Origin: Megascapheus bottae | Lineage: Eukaryota > Chordata > Mammalia > Rodentia > Geomyidae | Assembly (NCBI GenBank): GCA_024803745.1 | Contig: JANJXV010000196.1 | Span: 1,787,675 to 1,851,674 of the forward strand | DNA: 64,000 nt | Reading direction: 5' to 3' | Part shown: positions 1 through 32,488 of the stretch, in pieces | How the letters are laid out: every line of letters starts with the position of its first letter | How positions within the stretch are numbered: the stretch's first letter is position 1 | The notes under the pieces: generated by a model | What the model was told of the DNA's origin: nothing | What the model saw: only the letters and a program-made list of their open reading frames with translations | Database searches by the model: none | Program-made: the position numbers and the translations under genes

Positions 1-164
1 TAGCAAAGCTGAGCTCTGCCTCCCTTACTTTCTCTCCCCATTCCCTTCCCAGACCCCAGGCTATCTTTCCAGGTGCCTGGCATGCTGTCCTTAGCACTCT
101 CTGGCTGGGTGGCGTTTAGAATGCACACTCTCCAGACTGAAGCCCATTCCAGGGCCACGCACAT
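1..164. other. TSPEAR intron, unique sequence
   Basis: Non-repetitive intronic sequence upstream of the first minisatellite. No exon or regulatory element is recognised. Confidence 0.5.
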
Positions 165-1006
165 GGCTGGCTGAGCACGGGGCTGGCTGAGCAGGGGGGG
201 AGGGGGGCTAAGAGCACGGGGCTGGCTGAGAGCAAGGGGCTGGATGAGCACGAGGCTGGCTGAGATCAGGAGGCTGGCTGAGCACGGGGCTGGCTGAGCT
301 CGGGGCTGGCTGAGCACGGGGCTGGCTGAGCTAAAGCCTGGCTGAGATCAGGAGGCTGGCTGAGCATGGGGCTGGCTGAGATCAGGAGGCTGGCTGAGCA
401 CGGGGCTGGCTGAGCTCGAGGCTGGCTGAGATCAGGAAGCTGGCTGAGATCAGGAGGCTGGCTGAGATCAGGAGGCTGGCTGAGCACGGGGCTGGCTGAG
501 CTCGGGGCTGGCTGAGCACGGGGCTGGCTGAGCTCGAGCCTGGCTGAGATCAGGAGGCTGGCTGAGCATGGGGCTGGCTGAGATCAGGAGGCTGGCTGAG
601 CACGGGGCTGGCTGAGCTCGAGGCTGGCTGAGATCAGGAAGCTGGCTGAGATCAGGAGGCTGGCTGAGATCAGGAGGCTGGCTGAGCATGGGGCTGGTTG
701 AGATCAGGAGGCTGGCTGAGATCAGGAGCCTGGCTGAGATCAGGAGGCTGGCTGAGCTCGGCGCTGGCTGAGCTCGAGGCTGGCTGAGCTCGAGGCTGGC
801 TGAGATCAGGGGGCTGGCTGAGATCAGGAGGCTGGCTGAGATCAGGAGGCTGGCTGAGCACGAGGCTGGCTGAGATCATGAGGCTGGCTGAGATCAGGAG
901 GCTGGCTGAGATCAGGAAGCTGGCTGAGATCAGGAGGCTGGCTGAGATCAGGAGGCTGGCTGAGATCAGGAGGCTGGCTGAGCTCGGCACTGGCTGAGCT
1001 CTTGGC
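165..1006. repeat. 16-18 bp minisatellite (GGCTGGCTGAG core)
   Basis: Tandem units built on GGCTGGCTGAG followed by ATCAGGA (18 bp) or CACGG/CTCGG (16 bp). Roughly 45-50 units with length and sequence variants intermixed. A block of about 200 bp (around 266-487 and 468-689) is itself duplicated. It lies in a TSPEAR intron. Confidence 0.93.
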
Positions 1007-1485
1007 TACCCCGCCGCGCTGCGGGACTCGGCGTCTCTCCGCCCACCGTGGGGCGGGGTCCCTGGGTCACTGGCCGTGAGGGTCTTGGCCCATGGCTCCC
1101 ATGCCCAGCCCACGCTCCGGGGCGCATCCGGCCCTCGCGTTGGTTTCCGTGGGGAGCGGCCATGCCAGGCCTGGGGGTGCTGTGTTTCTGAGACCGGCCC
1201 TACCTAGAGAGGGTCGTCCGCCTGCCGCCTCCCGCTCGCCCACCACCACCTGGGCCCGGGCCTGCACCCCACCGCGCCTCCTCCCCAGGCCTCCCCTCCC
1301 CAGGGGTCCGCCCCTTCTCAGGTCCCTGCCCCTACCCTCTTCCATTACCCCAGTCTCTCCTGTAGCCACGCCCCCTCCCCTGTCCTATTGGCCCTGCTCG
1401 CCTGCCAGTTTGCCACCTCACTGGTCCCGCCCCCTCTTTACTCTCTATCCCTGCTTCTAGTCCCGCCCCACCTTCTCCTCGCCCC

Positions 1486-2010
1486 GCCCTGCTCCCATTG
1501 GCCCACCCCCTCCCATTGGCCCGCCCTGGCCTTCCATTGGCCCACCCTGCTCCCATTGGCCCCACCCTCCTCTCCCCTTGCCCCCTCCCATTGGCCCTCC
1601 CTGCCCTTCCATTGGCCCACCCTGCTCCCATTGGCCCCACCCTCCTCTCCCCTTGCCCCCCTCCCATTGGCCCCCCCTCCTCTCCCTTTGGCCCACCCCC
1701 TCCCATTGGCCCTCCCTGCTCTCCCATTGGCCCACCCTGCCCTCTCATTGGCCCCACCCTCCTCTCCCCTTGCCCCCCTCCCATTGGCCCACCCTGCTCC
1801 CATTGGCCCACCCCCTCCCATTGGCCCCACCCTCCTCTCCCTTGCCCCCCTCCCATTGGCCCTCCCTGCCCTCCCCTTGGCCCACCCTGCTCCCATTGGC
1901 CCCACCCTCCTCTCCCTTGCCCCCCTCCCATTGGCCCTCCCTGCCCTTCCATTGGCCCACCCTGCTCCCATTGGCCCCACCCTCCTCTCCCATTGGCCCG
2001 CCCGCCTCCC
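1486..2010. repeat. Tandem CCAAT-box (ATTGG) array
   Basis: About 20 copies of CCCATTGGCCC, separated by C-rich spacers such as CACCCTGCT and CACCCTCCTCTCCC, ending about 60 bp before TSPEAR exon A. The reverse complement GGGCCAATGGG fits the NF-Y consensus RRCCAATSR. The tract is strongly pyrimidine-rich on the + strand. Confidence 0.9.
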
Positions 2011-2066
2011 CCCTCGGCCCGCCCCCTCCCGGCCCCGGCCCCGCCCCTGACGCCGGCTCTCCGCAG

Positions 2067-23706
<21,640 letters not shown>

Positions 23707-25737
23707 CCGGCTCGGGTGCCACAGCAGCAGGGCCGCCCACCCTGACACACCACACGTGGCTGTGCAGAGGCCAGCCCGGTCACCCCAGGCCCCTGGCCCG
23801 CCAAGCCTCCCCCACAGTCCCTCTCCATCTTACCTCCAAAGCCCCAGCCTTGGCCTCAGCCCTCCGTGCAGCGCAGATGTGTCACGACTATTTATTATGT
23901 TTTATCTATGTGCAAATATATTTATGTTACTCTTTACAAAAAGCACACTGCATCCTCATAGTTTCCTGGGGGCAGAGAAGCCTTTCTTACTGGCAGTGGC
24001 TTCTGCAGGCCTCAGTTTACACTGTGGGGACAGAGCTGGGTCACCTGTGGCACATAATCCCCCCCACCCGCCTTCAGTGAGAGCTTCTACAGCCCCCCTT
24101 CTCCTGCCGGTCACCTCGTCCCTGCAGCTCAGCTGTGCATGCAGAGAACTCAGCTTTCTTGGGGAGGGCTTACCCTCGGCCCCCTGTGTCCAAGGCCCCT
24201 GCCCTTTTCCTGCTCAGGGCTCAGGGCCTCGGTGTGGGGCTGGGACTCTCCAGGGCCCCTGCCTTAGGGCCCAGGGAAGGAAAGCTCCAGAGCGGGCTTC
24301 ACGGATCAGAGCAAGTGGACCCGGCCCAGCAGGGGAACAGGGCAGGACTGCAGCCAGTGCCACCAGGACACCCAGGCCTGGTGTAAGGAATGCTGTGCTG
24401 TCTCCCACTCCACACACACAGACCCATTCACACACTCACACTCATCTGTCAGGAGAAGACACACAGAACTAGAGGAGATCCCCCGGCCATGTGCTTCTGC
24501 TCAGCCACTCTCCCCACAGCGAGGCAGCGCGTTGGTTTGACCAAAAAAAAAAAAAAAGATGGATTTTTCCCACTGCCCCATCGGGCCCTCCTACAGCAGC
24601 CCCCACTTGCCTCTGCATCCTCCTCCCCAGACGCCTGTCTGCACCTGAGGCCTGAGGCCCGGCCTGGCCTTGCAGTGTCTGGGCCAGAGTGATTTACTGG
24701 ATTTACTGCCCCAGGACAGTGGGCCAAGACCCCCAGATAAAAATACAAGTGACAAGATGGACAAGGAGCCTTTGGGCATCTGGGTACCTCAAGTGCCCAG
24801 CTGTGGGTCTGTTTGCCCTCTCTCCTAAAGGACGGGGAGGGGGAGGGATGGGGAGGGGGAGGGGCTGCAGCCTGGGTCATCCTGGGGTGTCCGAGTGTCA
24901 CTGGAATTTGGGGGAGGGACACAGAAGGATGCAGAGGGACCGTGCCCGGCTGGGCCTGTGGCGCAGGTCACCTGGGGACGGCTTTACAGGGAGAGTCCCC
25001 AGAATCCCCCTCACAACGGGTGCAGCAGAGAGCCCGCTCTCCTCGCCTGTGTGTATTGAAGTGCGCATGTGCTGGGTGGAGCGTGTTTGGAGATGAGGTT
25101 AGTTTTATTTGTGGGTGTCAGGTGAAGCCCTGGGCGGGCTCATCTGGTCAGAGGAGGGCCTGCGCCGCCGTGTACTGGGAGCTGCAGGAGCCACCAGGGT
25201 CTCCGATGGCCCTGGGGAGCCGGCACACACATGGGGGACAATCACCACCCACATGCCAATGCCTCCCACGAGCCGGGGAGGTCCACTGTCCTCCCAGCCC
25301 ACAGAGGACCCGAGGCATCATGGCAGAGCCAGCTGCCTTCCCTCTGCTGGGGGGAAGCAGACCCTGTAAACAGAACCTTTAAAATCACAAACGCAAGCCT
25401 GAGGGCCGCGCAGAGAATGCTCAGCATTTACACTATCCATCTGCGCTCTGGTTTCTGTCTGTGGACAGGGCTGCCAGGCCCGTGCTGCGGGCTTGCGGCC
25501 ACGCTCCCTGGTGCCCGAAGGCCCACCGTCTCTCAGCCCCCTCCAGCCACTCCTCAAGACAGGGGTCTTCTGTCGGTGGGCATTCTTGTCACTATGAAAG
25601 GCACGGTCTACATGTTCCCTTCTGCGAGCGTTCTCAGAGGTCATGGTACTCCAGAAGTGCCCTGGCAGCGCTCCTGCCTCTGCGCTCTGCTTCTGAGCTT
25701 TGCCCCTTTGTCCAGCTTTGCCAAAGGCTGGACAGCT
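23707..25737. other. TSPEAR 3' UTR and flank
   Basis: Sequence after the stop codon. AU-rich TTTATTATGTTTTATC and AAATATATTTATG lie at 23889-23930, but no AATAAA or ATTAAA is seen close by, so the poly(A) site is not placed. A weak candidate AGATAAAAATAC is at about 24735. No further coding exon is recognised. Confidence 0.4.
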
Positions 25738-26330
25738 GTGTGTAACGTCACCACGTCCGCAGCTGTGTGTGACGTCACCGTGTCCTAGCTGTGTGCAATG
25801 TCACCATGTCTACAGCTGCATGTGACATCACCGTGTCCCTAGCTGTGTGCGAGGTCACCATGTCTGCAGCTGCATGTGGAGTCACTGTGTCCCTGGCTGT
25901 GTGTGGCATCACCGTGTCCCCGGCTGCGTGTGGAGTCACCGTGTCCCCAGCTGCATGTGTCATCACAATGTCCCCTGCTGCGTGTGGCCTCCCCGTGTCC
26001 CCAGCTGTGTGTGACATCATCATGTCTGCAGCTGTGTGTGACGTTACCATGTCCCCAACTGCATGTGGTGTCACCGTGTCCCCTGTTGCGTGTGGCGTCA
26101 CCATGTCCCCAGCTGTGTGTGACATCACCATGTCCCAGCTATGTGTGATGTCACCATGTCTGCAGCTGCATGTGGCATCACGGTGTCCCTGGCTGCGTGT
26201 GGCGTCACTGTGTCCCCAGCTGTGTGTGACATCACTGTGTCCCAGCTGTGTGTGATGTCACCATGTCTGCAGCTGTGTGTGGCGTCACTGTGTCCCCGGC
26301 TGTGTGTGGCGTCACCACGTCTGCACCATC
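25738..26330. repeat. 28-bp minisatellite with CRE-like TGACGTCA cores
   Basis: About 20 units of the form CAGCTGTGTGTGACRTCACC plus GTGTCCC. One unit holds a perfect palindromic CRE (TGACGTCA, 25770-25777). Others hold TGACATCA, TGATGTCA, TGGCGTCA or TGACGTTA. Intergenic, downstream of TSPEAR. Confidence 0.9.
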
Positions 26331-26738
26331 TGCATGTTCACCCTCGACACAGCCCTGCATGTGGACTGATGCATGTTCATGGTGTGTGCACTGGTGCCAT
26401 GCATGCACACATGTATGCACAAATCTCAAGGCACAGTGGTGGGCTGCAGCAGTGGCCCACATGACCCTTCCCCAAGTCTGGCCATCGGCTCTGCAGCCCC
26501 AGAGCCGTGACGGCCGCCACTCTCGCTGAGGAGCAGCTGAGCCTTCCCAGCCATGGGGCCTGCATGGGGCGGACATCAAAACAGATGATCTGGGCCAGAC
26601 CCCCCTTCCTTCCCCTTGCTGTCTGAATCTGGGCATGTGACTTGCCTCCTCAGCAGAGTCCTGCAGCCAGTGGGGGGGGGGGGAACTGTGGCAGGGCTGG
26701 GGCTGCCGAGGACCGGCCCTCGTGAAAAAAATCCTCAG

Positions 26739-26951
26739 CAATGGGGCCAGGAGTTTGGCCTAGTGGTTAAAGTGCTTGCCTAGCATGTGCGAAGACCCGG
26801 GTTCGATTCCTTAGTACCACATATATAGAAAAAAGCCAGAAGTGGTGCTGAGGCTCAAGTGGCAGAGCTCTAGCCTTGAGAAAGTCCAAGGACAGTGCTC
26901 AGGCCCTGAGCTCAAGCCCAGGACTGGCAAAAAAAAAAAAAAAAAAAAAAC
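26739..26951 (+). mobile_element. Full-length IDL-type SINE with target-site duplication
   Basis: GGGGCCAGGAGTTTGGCCTA start, perfect pol III B box GGTTCGATTCC at about 26800, 3' module CTCAAGTGGCAGAGCTCTAG and an A tail. The flanks repeat CCTCAGCAA (26733-26741 and 26952-26960). Nearly identical to the copy at 21083, so the family was recently active. Confidence 0.9.
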
Positions 26952-27042
26952 CCTCAGCAAGCAACCTGCCATCCACACAAGCATTTGGAAGACTGCCAAA
27001 TAGGGTATGAAAAGAAGGTCTTTCCTGTTTGGGAAGAAACGT

Positions 27043-27096
27043 GCGTGTGTGCGTGTGCGTGCGTGCGTGCGTGTGCGTGCGTGCGTGCGTGCGTGT
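27043..27096. repeat. GTGC/GTGT microsatellite
   Basis: Run of GTGTGTGCGTGTGCGTGCGT with further GCGT copies. Confidence 0.9.
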
Positions 27097-27130
27097 TGGT
27101 TCAAATCAGGGCCTGAGTGCTGTCCCTTAG

Positions 27131-27373
27131 CTTTTTCTTTCTTTCTTTTTCTTTTCTTTTCTTTTTTCTTTCTTTTTTTTTTTTTTTGCCAATCCTGGGC
27201 TTGAACTCAAGATCTGAGCCCTGTCCTTGGACTTTTCTCAAGACTAGAGCTCTACCACTTGAACCACAGCACCATTTCTGGCTTTTTGCTGTATATGTGG
27301 TACTGAGGAATTGAACCTGGGTCTTCGTGCATGCTAGGCAAGTACTCTACCACTAGACCACGCTCCCGGCCCC
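27131..27373 (-). mobile_element. Antisense IDL-type SINE with target-site duplication
   Basis: T-rich tail, then GGGCTTGAACTCAAGATCTG, GCTCTACCACTTGAACCACA and GAATTGAACCTGGGTCTTCG, ending CTCCCGGCCC. TCCCTTAGCT flanks it on both sides (about 27122 and 27375). Confidence 0.87.
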
Positions 27374-27379
27374 TCCCTT

Positions 27380-28527
27380 AGCTGAGGTGGGGAGGGAGCT
27401 GGGGTGGGGAGGGAGCTGAGGTGGGGAGGGAGCTGAGGGAGCAGGAGCTGGGGTGGGGGAGGGAGCTGGGGTGGGGGAGGGAGAGGAGGTGGGGAGGGAG
27501 CTGAGGTGGGGGAGGGTGCTGAGGTGGGGGAGGGTGCTGAGGTGGGAGGGAGCTGAGGTGGGGAGGGAGCTGGGGTGGGGAGGGAGCTGAGTTTGGGGAG
27601 GGTGCTGAGGTGGGGAGGGAGCTGGGGTGGGGAGGGAGCTGAGGTGGGGAGGGAGCTGAAGTGAGGAGGGAGCTGTGGTGTGGGTGGGAGCTAGGGTGGG
27701 GGAGGGAGGTGGGGTGGGGTTGGAGCTGGGGTGGGGGAGGGAGCTGGGGTGGGGGAGGGAGCTGGGGTGGGGAGGGAGCTGGGGTGGGGAGGGAGGTGGG
27801 GTGGGGAGGGAGCTGGGGTGGGGAGGGAGCTGGGGTGGGGAGGGAGCTGGGGTGGGGAGGGAGCTCAGGTGGGGAGGGAGGTGAGGTGGGGAGGGAGGTG
27901 GGGTGGGGGAGGGAGCTGATGTGGGGAGTGAGGTGGGGTGGGGAGGGAGCTGAGGTGGGGAGGGAGCTGAGGTGGGGAGGGAGCTGGGGTGGGGGAGGGA
28001 GCTGAGGTGGGGAGGGAGCTGGGGTGGGGAAGGGAGCTGGGGTGGGGGAGGGAGCTGAGGTGGGGGTGGGAGCTGGGGTGGGGAGGGAGCTGGGGTGGGG
28101 AGGGAGCTGAGTTGGGGAGGGAGCTGAGGTGGGGAGGGAGATGGGGGGAAGGGAGCTGAGGTGGGGAGGGAGCTGAGGTGGGGAGGGAGCTGTGGTGTGG
28201 GTGGGAGCTAGGCTGGGGGAGGGAGGTGGGGTGGGGTTGGAGCTGAGGTGAGGGAGGTAGCTGGGGTGGGGAGGGAGCTGTGGTGTTGGTGGGAGCTAGG
28301 GTTGGGGAGGGAGGTGGGGTGGGGTTGGAGCTGAGGTGGGGGAGGGAGCTGGGGTGTAGGTGGGAGCTGGGGTGGGGGAGGGAGGTGGGGTGGGGTTGGA
28401 GCTGAGGTGGGGGAGGGAACTAGGTGGGGGAGGGAGCTGGGGTGGGGGAGGGAGCTGGGGTGGGGAGGGAGCTGGGGTGGGGGAGGGAGCTGGGGTGGGG
28501 AGGGAGCTGGGGTGGGGGGAGGGAGCT
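27380..28527. repeat. 17-18 bp G-rich minisatellite (GGGGTGGGGAGGGAGCT)
   Basis: About 60-65 units of GAGGTGGGGAGGGAGCT and GGGGTGGGGGAGGGAGCT. Nearly every unit has three G-runs of three or more, so it is a dense, strand-biased G-quadruplex tract. It begins immediately after the SINE at 27131-27373. Intergenic. Confidence 0.95.
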
Positions 28528-29618
28528 GACAGCTCAAGATGGAAGCCACACAGCTGGGAACGCTCTTTCATGTAAGGAGGGGCTCTGATCTAAGAAATGC
28601 CCCTTCAGACGCTGCCCGACCTCCGGCCCGAGGCACACAGCGTTGCCAGCAGCTCGGGGAGAAGCAGCCATTCCAGGGTCTGGTGGAAGCAGGGCGCCCT
28701 CCCGGCTGGTGATGGTGGCTAGAGCGCCTCAGTCTTGTGTCCTAATTACTGTGACTGCAAGATCCACAGACTGGGACCCATGGCGCTGGCTGAGGTGTGG
28801 CCTGCGGGAGGACAGGGCCTGGGCTGCGTCCATCCTCACGTCTGGGCTGGCGGCCTGGCCCCAGGCCATGTGAGACCCAGAAGGCACGAGTTGGGCCCAG
28901 TGACACCAGGACAGCCTTCCTGCCCAGCACCCCCCAGTGCACAAGGCAGAGCTGCTCTGGGCATGCAGAGCAGAAAACAGGGTGACACCGCGTGCCCCTG
29001 ACCTGTGTGGGCTCAGAGGGACCCCACGGGGGCCTAGCTAGGACCCTCCCTGCACCAGCCATGAACCCCAGAGCCTGTGCAGTCCCGGCAGGTGTGCACT
29101 GCTCAGAGACCCGTCAGGCGTGACTCACGCAGCTCCACCTCCCGGCCAACCACTGCAATTGTGCCTCCGTTTCCCCCTCCCTAAGAATTGGCTGCTCTGG
29201 AATCTGCCTGTCTTGCTCCACTCAGGCACGAGCAGCCACTCCCCATCTTGTCTCCCAGCCCCTTCACCCAGACCTTTGGATGAGGTGAGCCAGCCCCGCA
29301 GGTCTCTGATGGCTGACGCCACCCGCTGGCGCCAGGGCACCCACTCCGGTCCTGGCCAGTGTCGTCGCCATGGTGACAGGAGCGGCACCAAGCAGGCCTG
29401 CTCCTGCTCCTGGGGCTCGGAGGCACCGGCAGCCGTGGCTCTGCTTTGTCTCAAACGCTGGCCCTGACCGCTGGTCAGGCTGGTATCAACCAAGCACGGG
29501 CCTTCGTGTCTCCACCGGGCCCCAGGCCCAGGCTCCTCAGTGAAAATGCCCAGGTTCATGGTCAGAGACCCAGGGTCTAGTCCAGTGCTGACTTCAGACA
29601 AGCCCTGAGCCACCCCTT
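28528..29618. other. Intergenic unique sequence between TSPEAR and LRRC3
   Basis: Unique GC-rich DNA. No exon, RNA gene or element is recognised. Confidence 0.45.
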
Positions 29619-29925
29619 CTCTCCAGACCCAGAACCCCACTTCTCCCCCTGCCTCCAGGCCCACAACCCCATTTCTCCCCCCACTCCCTCTCACCCCAGA
29701 ACCCCACTTCTACCCTCACTCCCTCTCACCCCAGACCCCTACTTCTCCTCCCCCTTCTCTCCAGGCCCAGAACCCCACTTCTCCTCCCCCTCCCTCCCAC
29801 CCCAGAACCCCACTTCTCCTCCCCCCATTCCCTCTCACCCCAGAACCCTACTTCTCCTCCCCCTTCTCTCCAGCCCCAGAACCCCACTTCTCCTCCCCCT
29901 CCCTCCCACCCCAGAAGCCCATTGC
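29619..29925. repeat. C-rich minisatellite (CCCAGAACCCCACTTCTCC)
   Basis: Imperfect units with AGAACCCCACTTCTCCTCCC and CTCTCACCCC or CTCTCCAGG spacers, about seven copies. It abuts unique sequence at 29926. Confidence 0.85.
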
Positions 29926-30298
29926 TCCTCTGAAAACAGAACATGACCAACCAGCCCCTTGAGAAAGGTGGCTCCCAGGACCACTAGGCTGCCATCCCCT
30001 CCTGAGCAGCCCTCTCCCCAGGCCTGGGGCACTGCCAGGCTCCATACGGACTCGAGCAGGGCTGCAGTCTTCGCCCTGGTGGAGCCCACCCTCCCTCCAG
30101 TCCCTGGCAGAGCCCCAGGCCGCACCTCCTAGCAGAGCCGGTCCCCCACTCCACTCAGCTCCGCCTTGGCTCCTTCCTCAGTGCGGGGCCTTCTTCTGAG
30201 CCTAGCCCCCACAACCAGCCTGGCACTCGGGGAGCCCTGAGCACTGATCCTGGAGCTGAGACTCAGTGGCAGTCCATGCATCTCTGGGGAGCTGGCAT
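29926..30298. other. Intergenic unique sequence
   Basis: Between two short minisatellites; nothing is recognised. Confidence 0.35.
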
Positions 30299-30560
30299 CA
30301 ACCAGAGCAGCTGTGACCTGGGGTCCTGGAGTGAGGGTGAGACCTCTGCCAGGGGGAGGCTGTGACCTGGAGTCCTGGAGTGAGGGTGAGACCTCTGCCA
30401 GGGGGAGGCTGTGACCTGGAGTCCTGGAGTGAGGGTGAGACCTCTGCCAGGGGGAGGCTGTGACCTGGAGTCCTGGAGTGAGGGGTAAGACCTCTGCCAG
30501 GGGGAGGCTGTGACCTGGAGTCCTGGAGTGAGGGGTGAGACCTCTGCCAGGGGGGAGGCT
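30299..30560. repeat. 48-49 bp minisatellite, about 5 copies
   Basis: Units carry GCTGTGACCTGGAGTCCTGG, AGTGAGGGTGAGACCTCTGC and CAGGGGGAG. Copies are nearly identical, suggesting recent expansion. Confidence 0.93.
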
Positions 30561-30599
30561 GTGAGAGGCGGGGGGGGGCTGGAGGTACAGATGAGAGAC

Positions 30600-31934
30600 T
30601 CCATGCCCATGTATTTGAGCACAAACAGCTTTATAGGGGATTTGCAGCCAGGGCAGCAGGCACGGAGGCGGTCTTTAGACACCCCAGGCCCCTGCTCCAT
30701 AGCCAGGCCCTGCCCAGGCCCAGAACATTCCTCCTCCATCTCAGCCTGAGCCCAGGGACTCAACCACCCACACCTGACAGGTGGGGCAGGAAGCTCCCAG
30801 CGCCACACTGCAGCCGCCCAGGGGTGGCTCCCTCGCCAGTCCCCGCAGGCCTAGGTTCTGCTCAGGGCCCCTCTGGGCCTGCTTCCCGGGTCCCAGTGCC
30901 TCTGCTGTCCCCAAATCTCCCCCACCTGCTTCCTTTGAAGCTAGAGCTAGCTGCCAGGCCAGCACGCGGCGCCCGAGCCCAGTGAGAGCCGCGCCTCCCC
31001 ACCAGGCTGCCTGGGTTCTAACACTCACCGGACGCCACCAGTGCCGCAGCTGGCGTGGGCCTGCCACTGCAGCACCACGGAGCTCCCTCTGGAAGAAAGG
31101 TGGTGGCCTGGAGCCCTGCCGCCCACCCTCCACCTGGCACGCCTCTCCACTGGGCTCCATCCACACTGCCTGTGCGGGACACGTGGCCCACCCAACAGGG
31201 CATGGCAGGAGAGCTGTGTGGGGTGTGCTCTCCAGACATGGAGGGTCCTTTCTCCTTAAGGCACCACCACCACTGAAAAATGATGACGTGCTTCTGCTGC
31301 TCTGTGGCCTCCGTTTCCTTGATGCTGACAGGTCAGGGGCTGTGCTCGTGTCCCCAGCCAGAGTGGTGGCAGAGCTGTGGGCACACAGTGGTACCAGCAC
31401 CATGATCCCAGGCCAGATCTCACTGCGGTCTCTTTTCCACGCAAGTCCACACCGTGTTCCAAACACAAATCACCTTCAAATTCCAATCAGTTTTCTTCTC
31501 GATAAGGTATTTATACTTCACGATCTAAGCTCATAAACGATTTACACTTATTTCTCCCCCCCCCGCCAAATAATTGAAGCAGCTTGAAATAGAAACAGAC
31601 ATACGAAAAGACAGCAGAAAGTAAACTTAGAAACAGAGTCCTAGAAGTGGGAGTACCATCTACCCTGAATTTGAAGTGTGCCAGTGAGAACACTGAGCCA
31701 CAAGTGAGCTCTGAAGTTCCTGGCAGCAGAGAGGAGCGGAGAGAAGCATCCACTGAGTGGATGGAAACCTCAGAAACATTCAGTCTCTCTGTCCTTTGTA
31801 AAAAGTGGTTTCAGACATTGGTGAGTAGAAAAGCAAGGCACAGGAGTGACCCGAGTCCATGGCCTCCACCAGCCAGCCACTGGCGGAGGCAGGAAGCAGG
31901 GAAGGCTGTGCGTTTTTTGGTTGCGCGCACGCAC

Positions 31935-31991
<57 letters not shown>

Positions 31992-32488
31992 TGTGTGAAC
32001 AGCCAACTGCCTTCATACACCTACGTTGGACCTTTCTCCACCCCATCAGTGGACTAAACTGTTGGCACAAAGCTTGTGCAAACGACCTGAAGAGAAAGGC
32101 TAGGCAAAGCTACAAATTCCCCGGGCTTCTCTACAAAATTGGTGTCGGGTACTTTGCCCTAGAAAAACGGCCATCACCTTTGTGCTCTGCTGTTTGTGTA
32201 CTGGGCAAGCACTGCCCGGCCACCCAACGCTGTCAGCAGAGCACCAGCGCCCCGCCTCCAGCCTGGGGCCCCACGCTTGTCTGTGTCCACAACGCGGGGG
32301 TCACCAAACCACCAGCAGTGGCCTGGCTCTATGATCCCGAACGCCATCACCCCGACCCACCACGAGTCCGGGCAGCAGCAGTGACCGACACCCCCCCTCC
32401 TGTCCCCAGGAAGCGCTCTTCAGACCCGAGCCGCACAGAGGAGCCAGCAGGGCCCAGCCACCCTCCAGCCGCCTCCACAGCCAGGGCG
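30600..32488 (-). other. LRRC3: Probable LRRC3 3' UTR, with a candidate variant poly(A) signal
   Basis: Region downstream of the LRRC3 stop. On the minus strand TATAAA occurs at 30632-30637, followed by TTTGTGCTC, and is the best end candidate seen. AATAAG- and TATAAA-like hexamers also lie near 31510-31550. The extent is inferred from the long 3' UTR I recall for LRRC3 and is not certain. Confidence 0.3.
31936..31998. repeat. (GT)n microsatellite
   Basis: About 30 GT dinucleotides with two GTAT interruptions, in the probable LRRC3 3' UTR or flank. Confidence 0.96.

Noticed and set aside
26739..26830. tRNA gene (A and B boxes present)
   Set aside because: The tRNA-like part continues into a SINE body and A tail with target-site duplications, and lacks a proper cloverleaf end.
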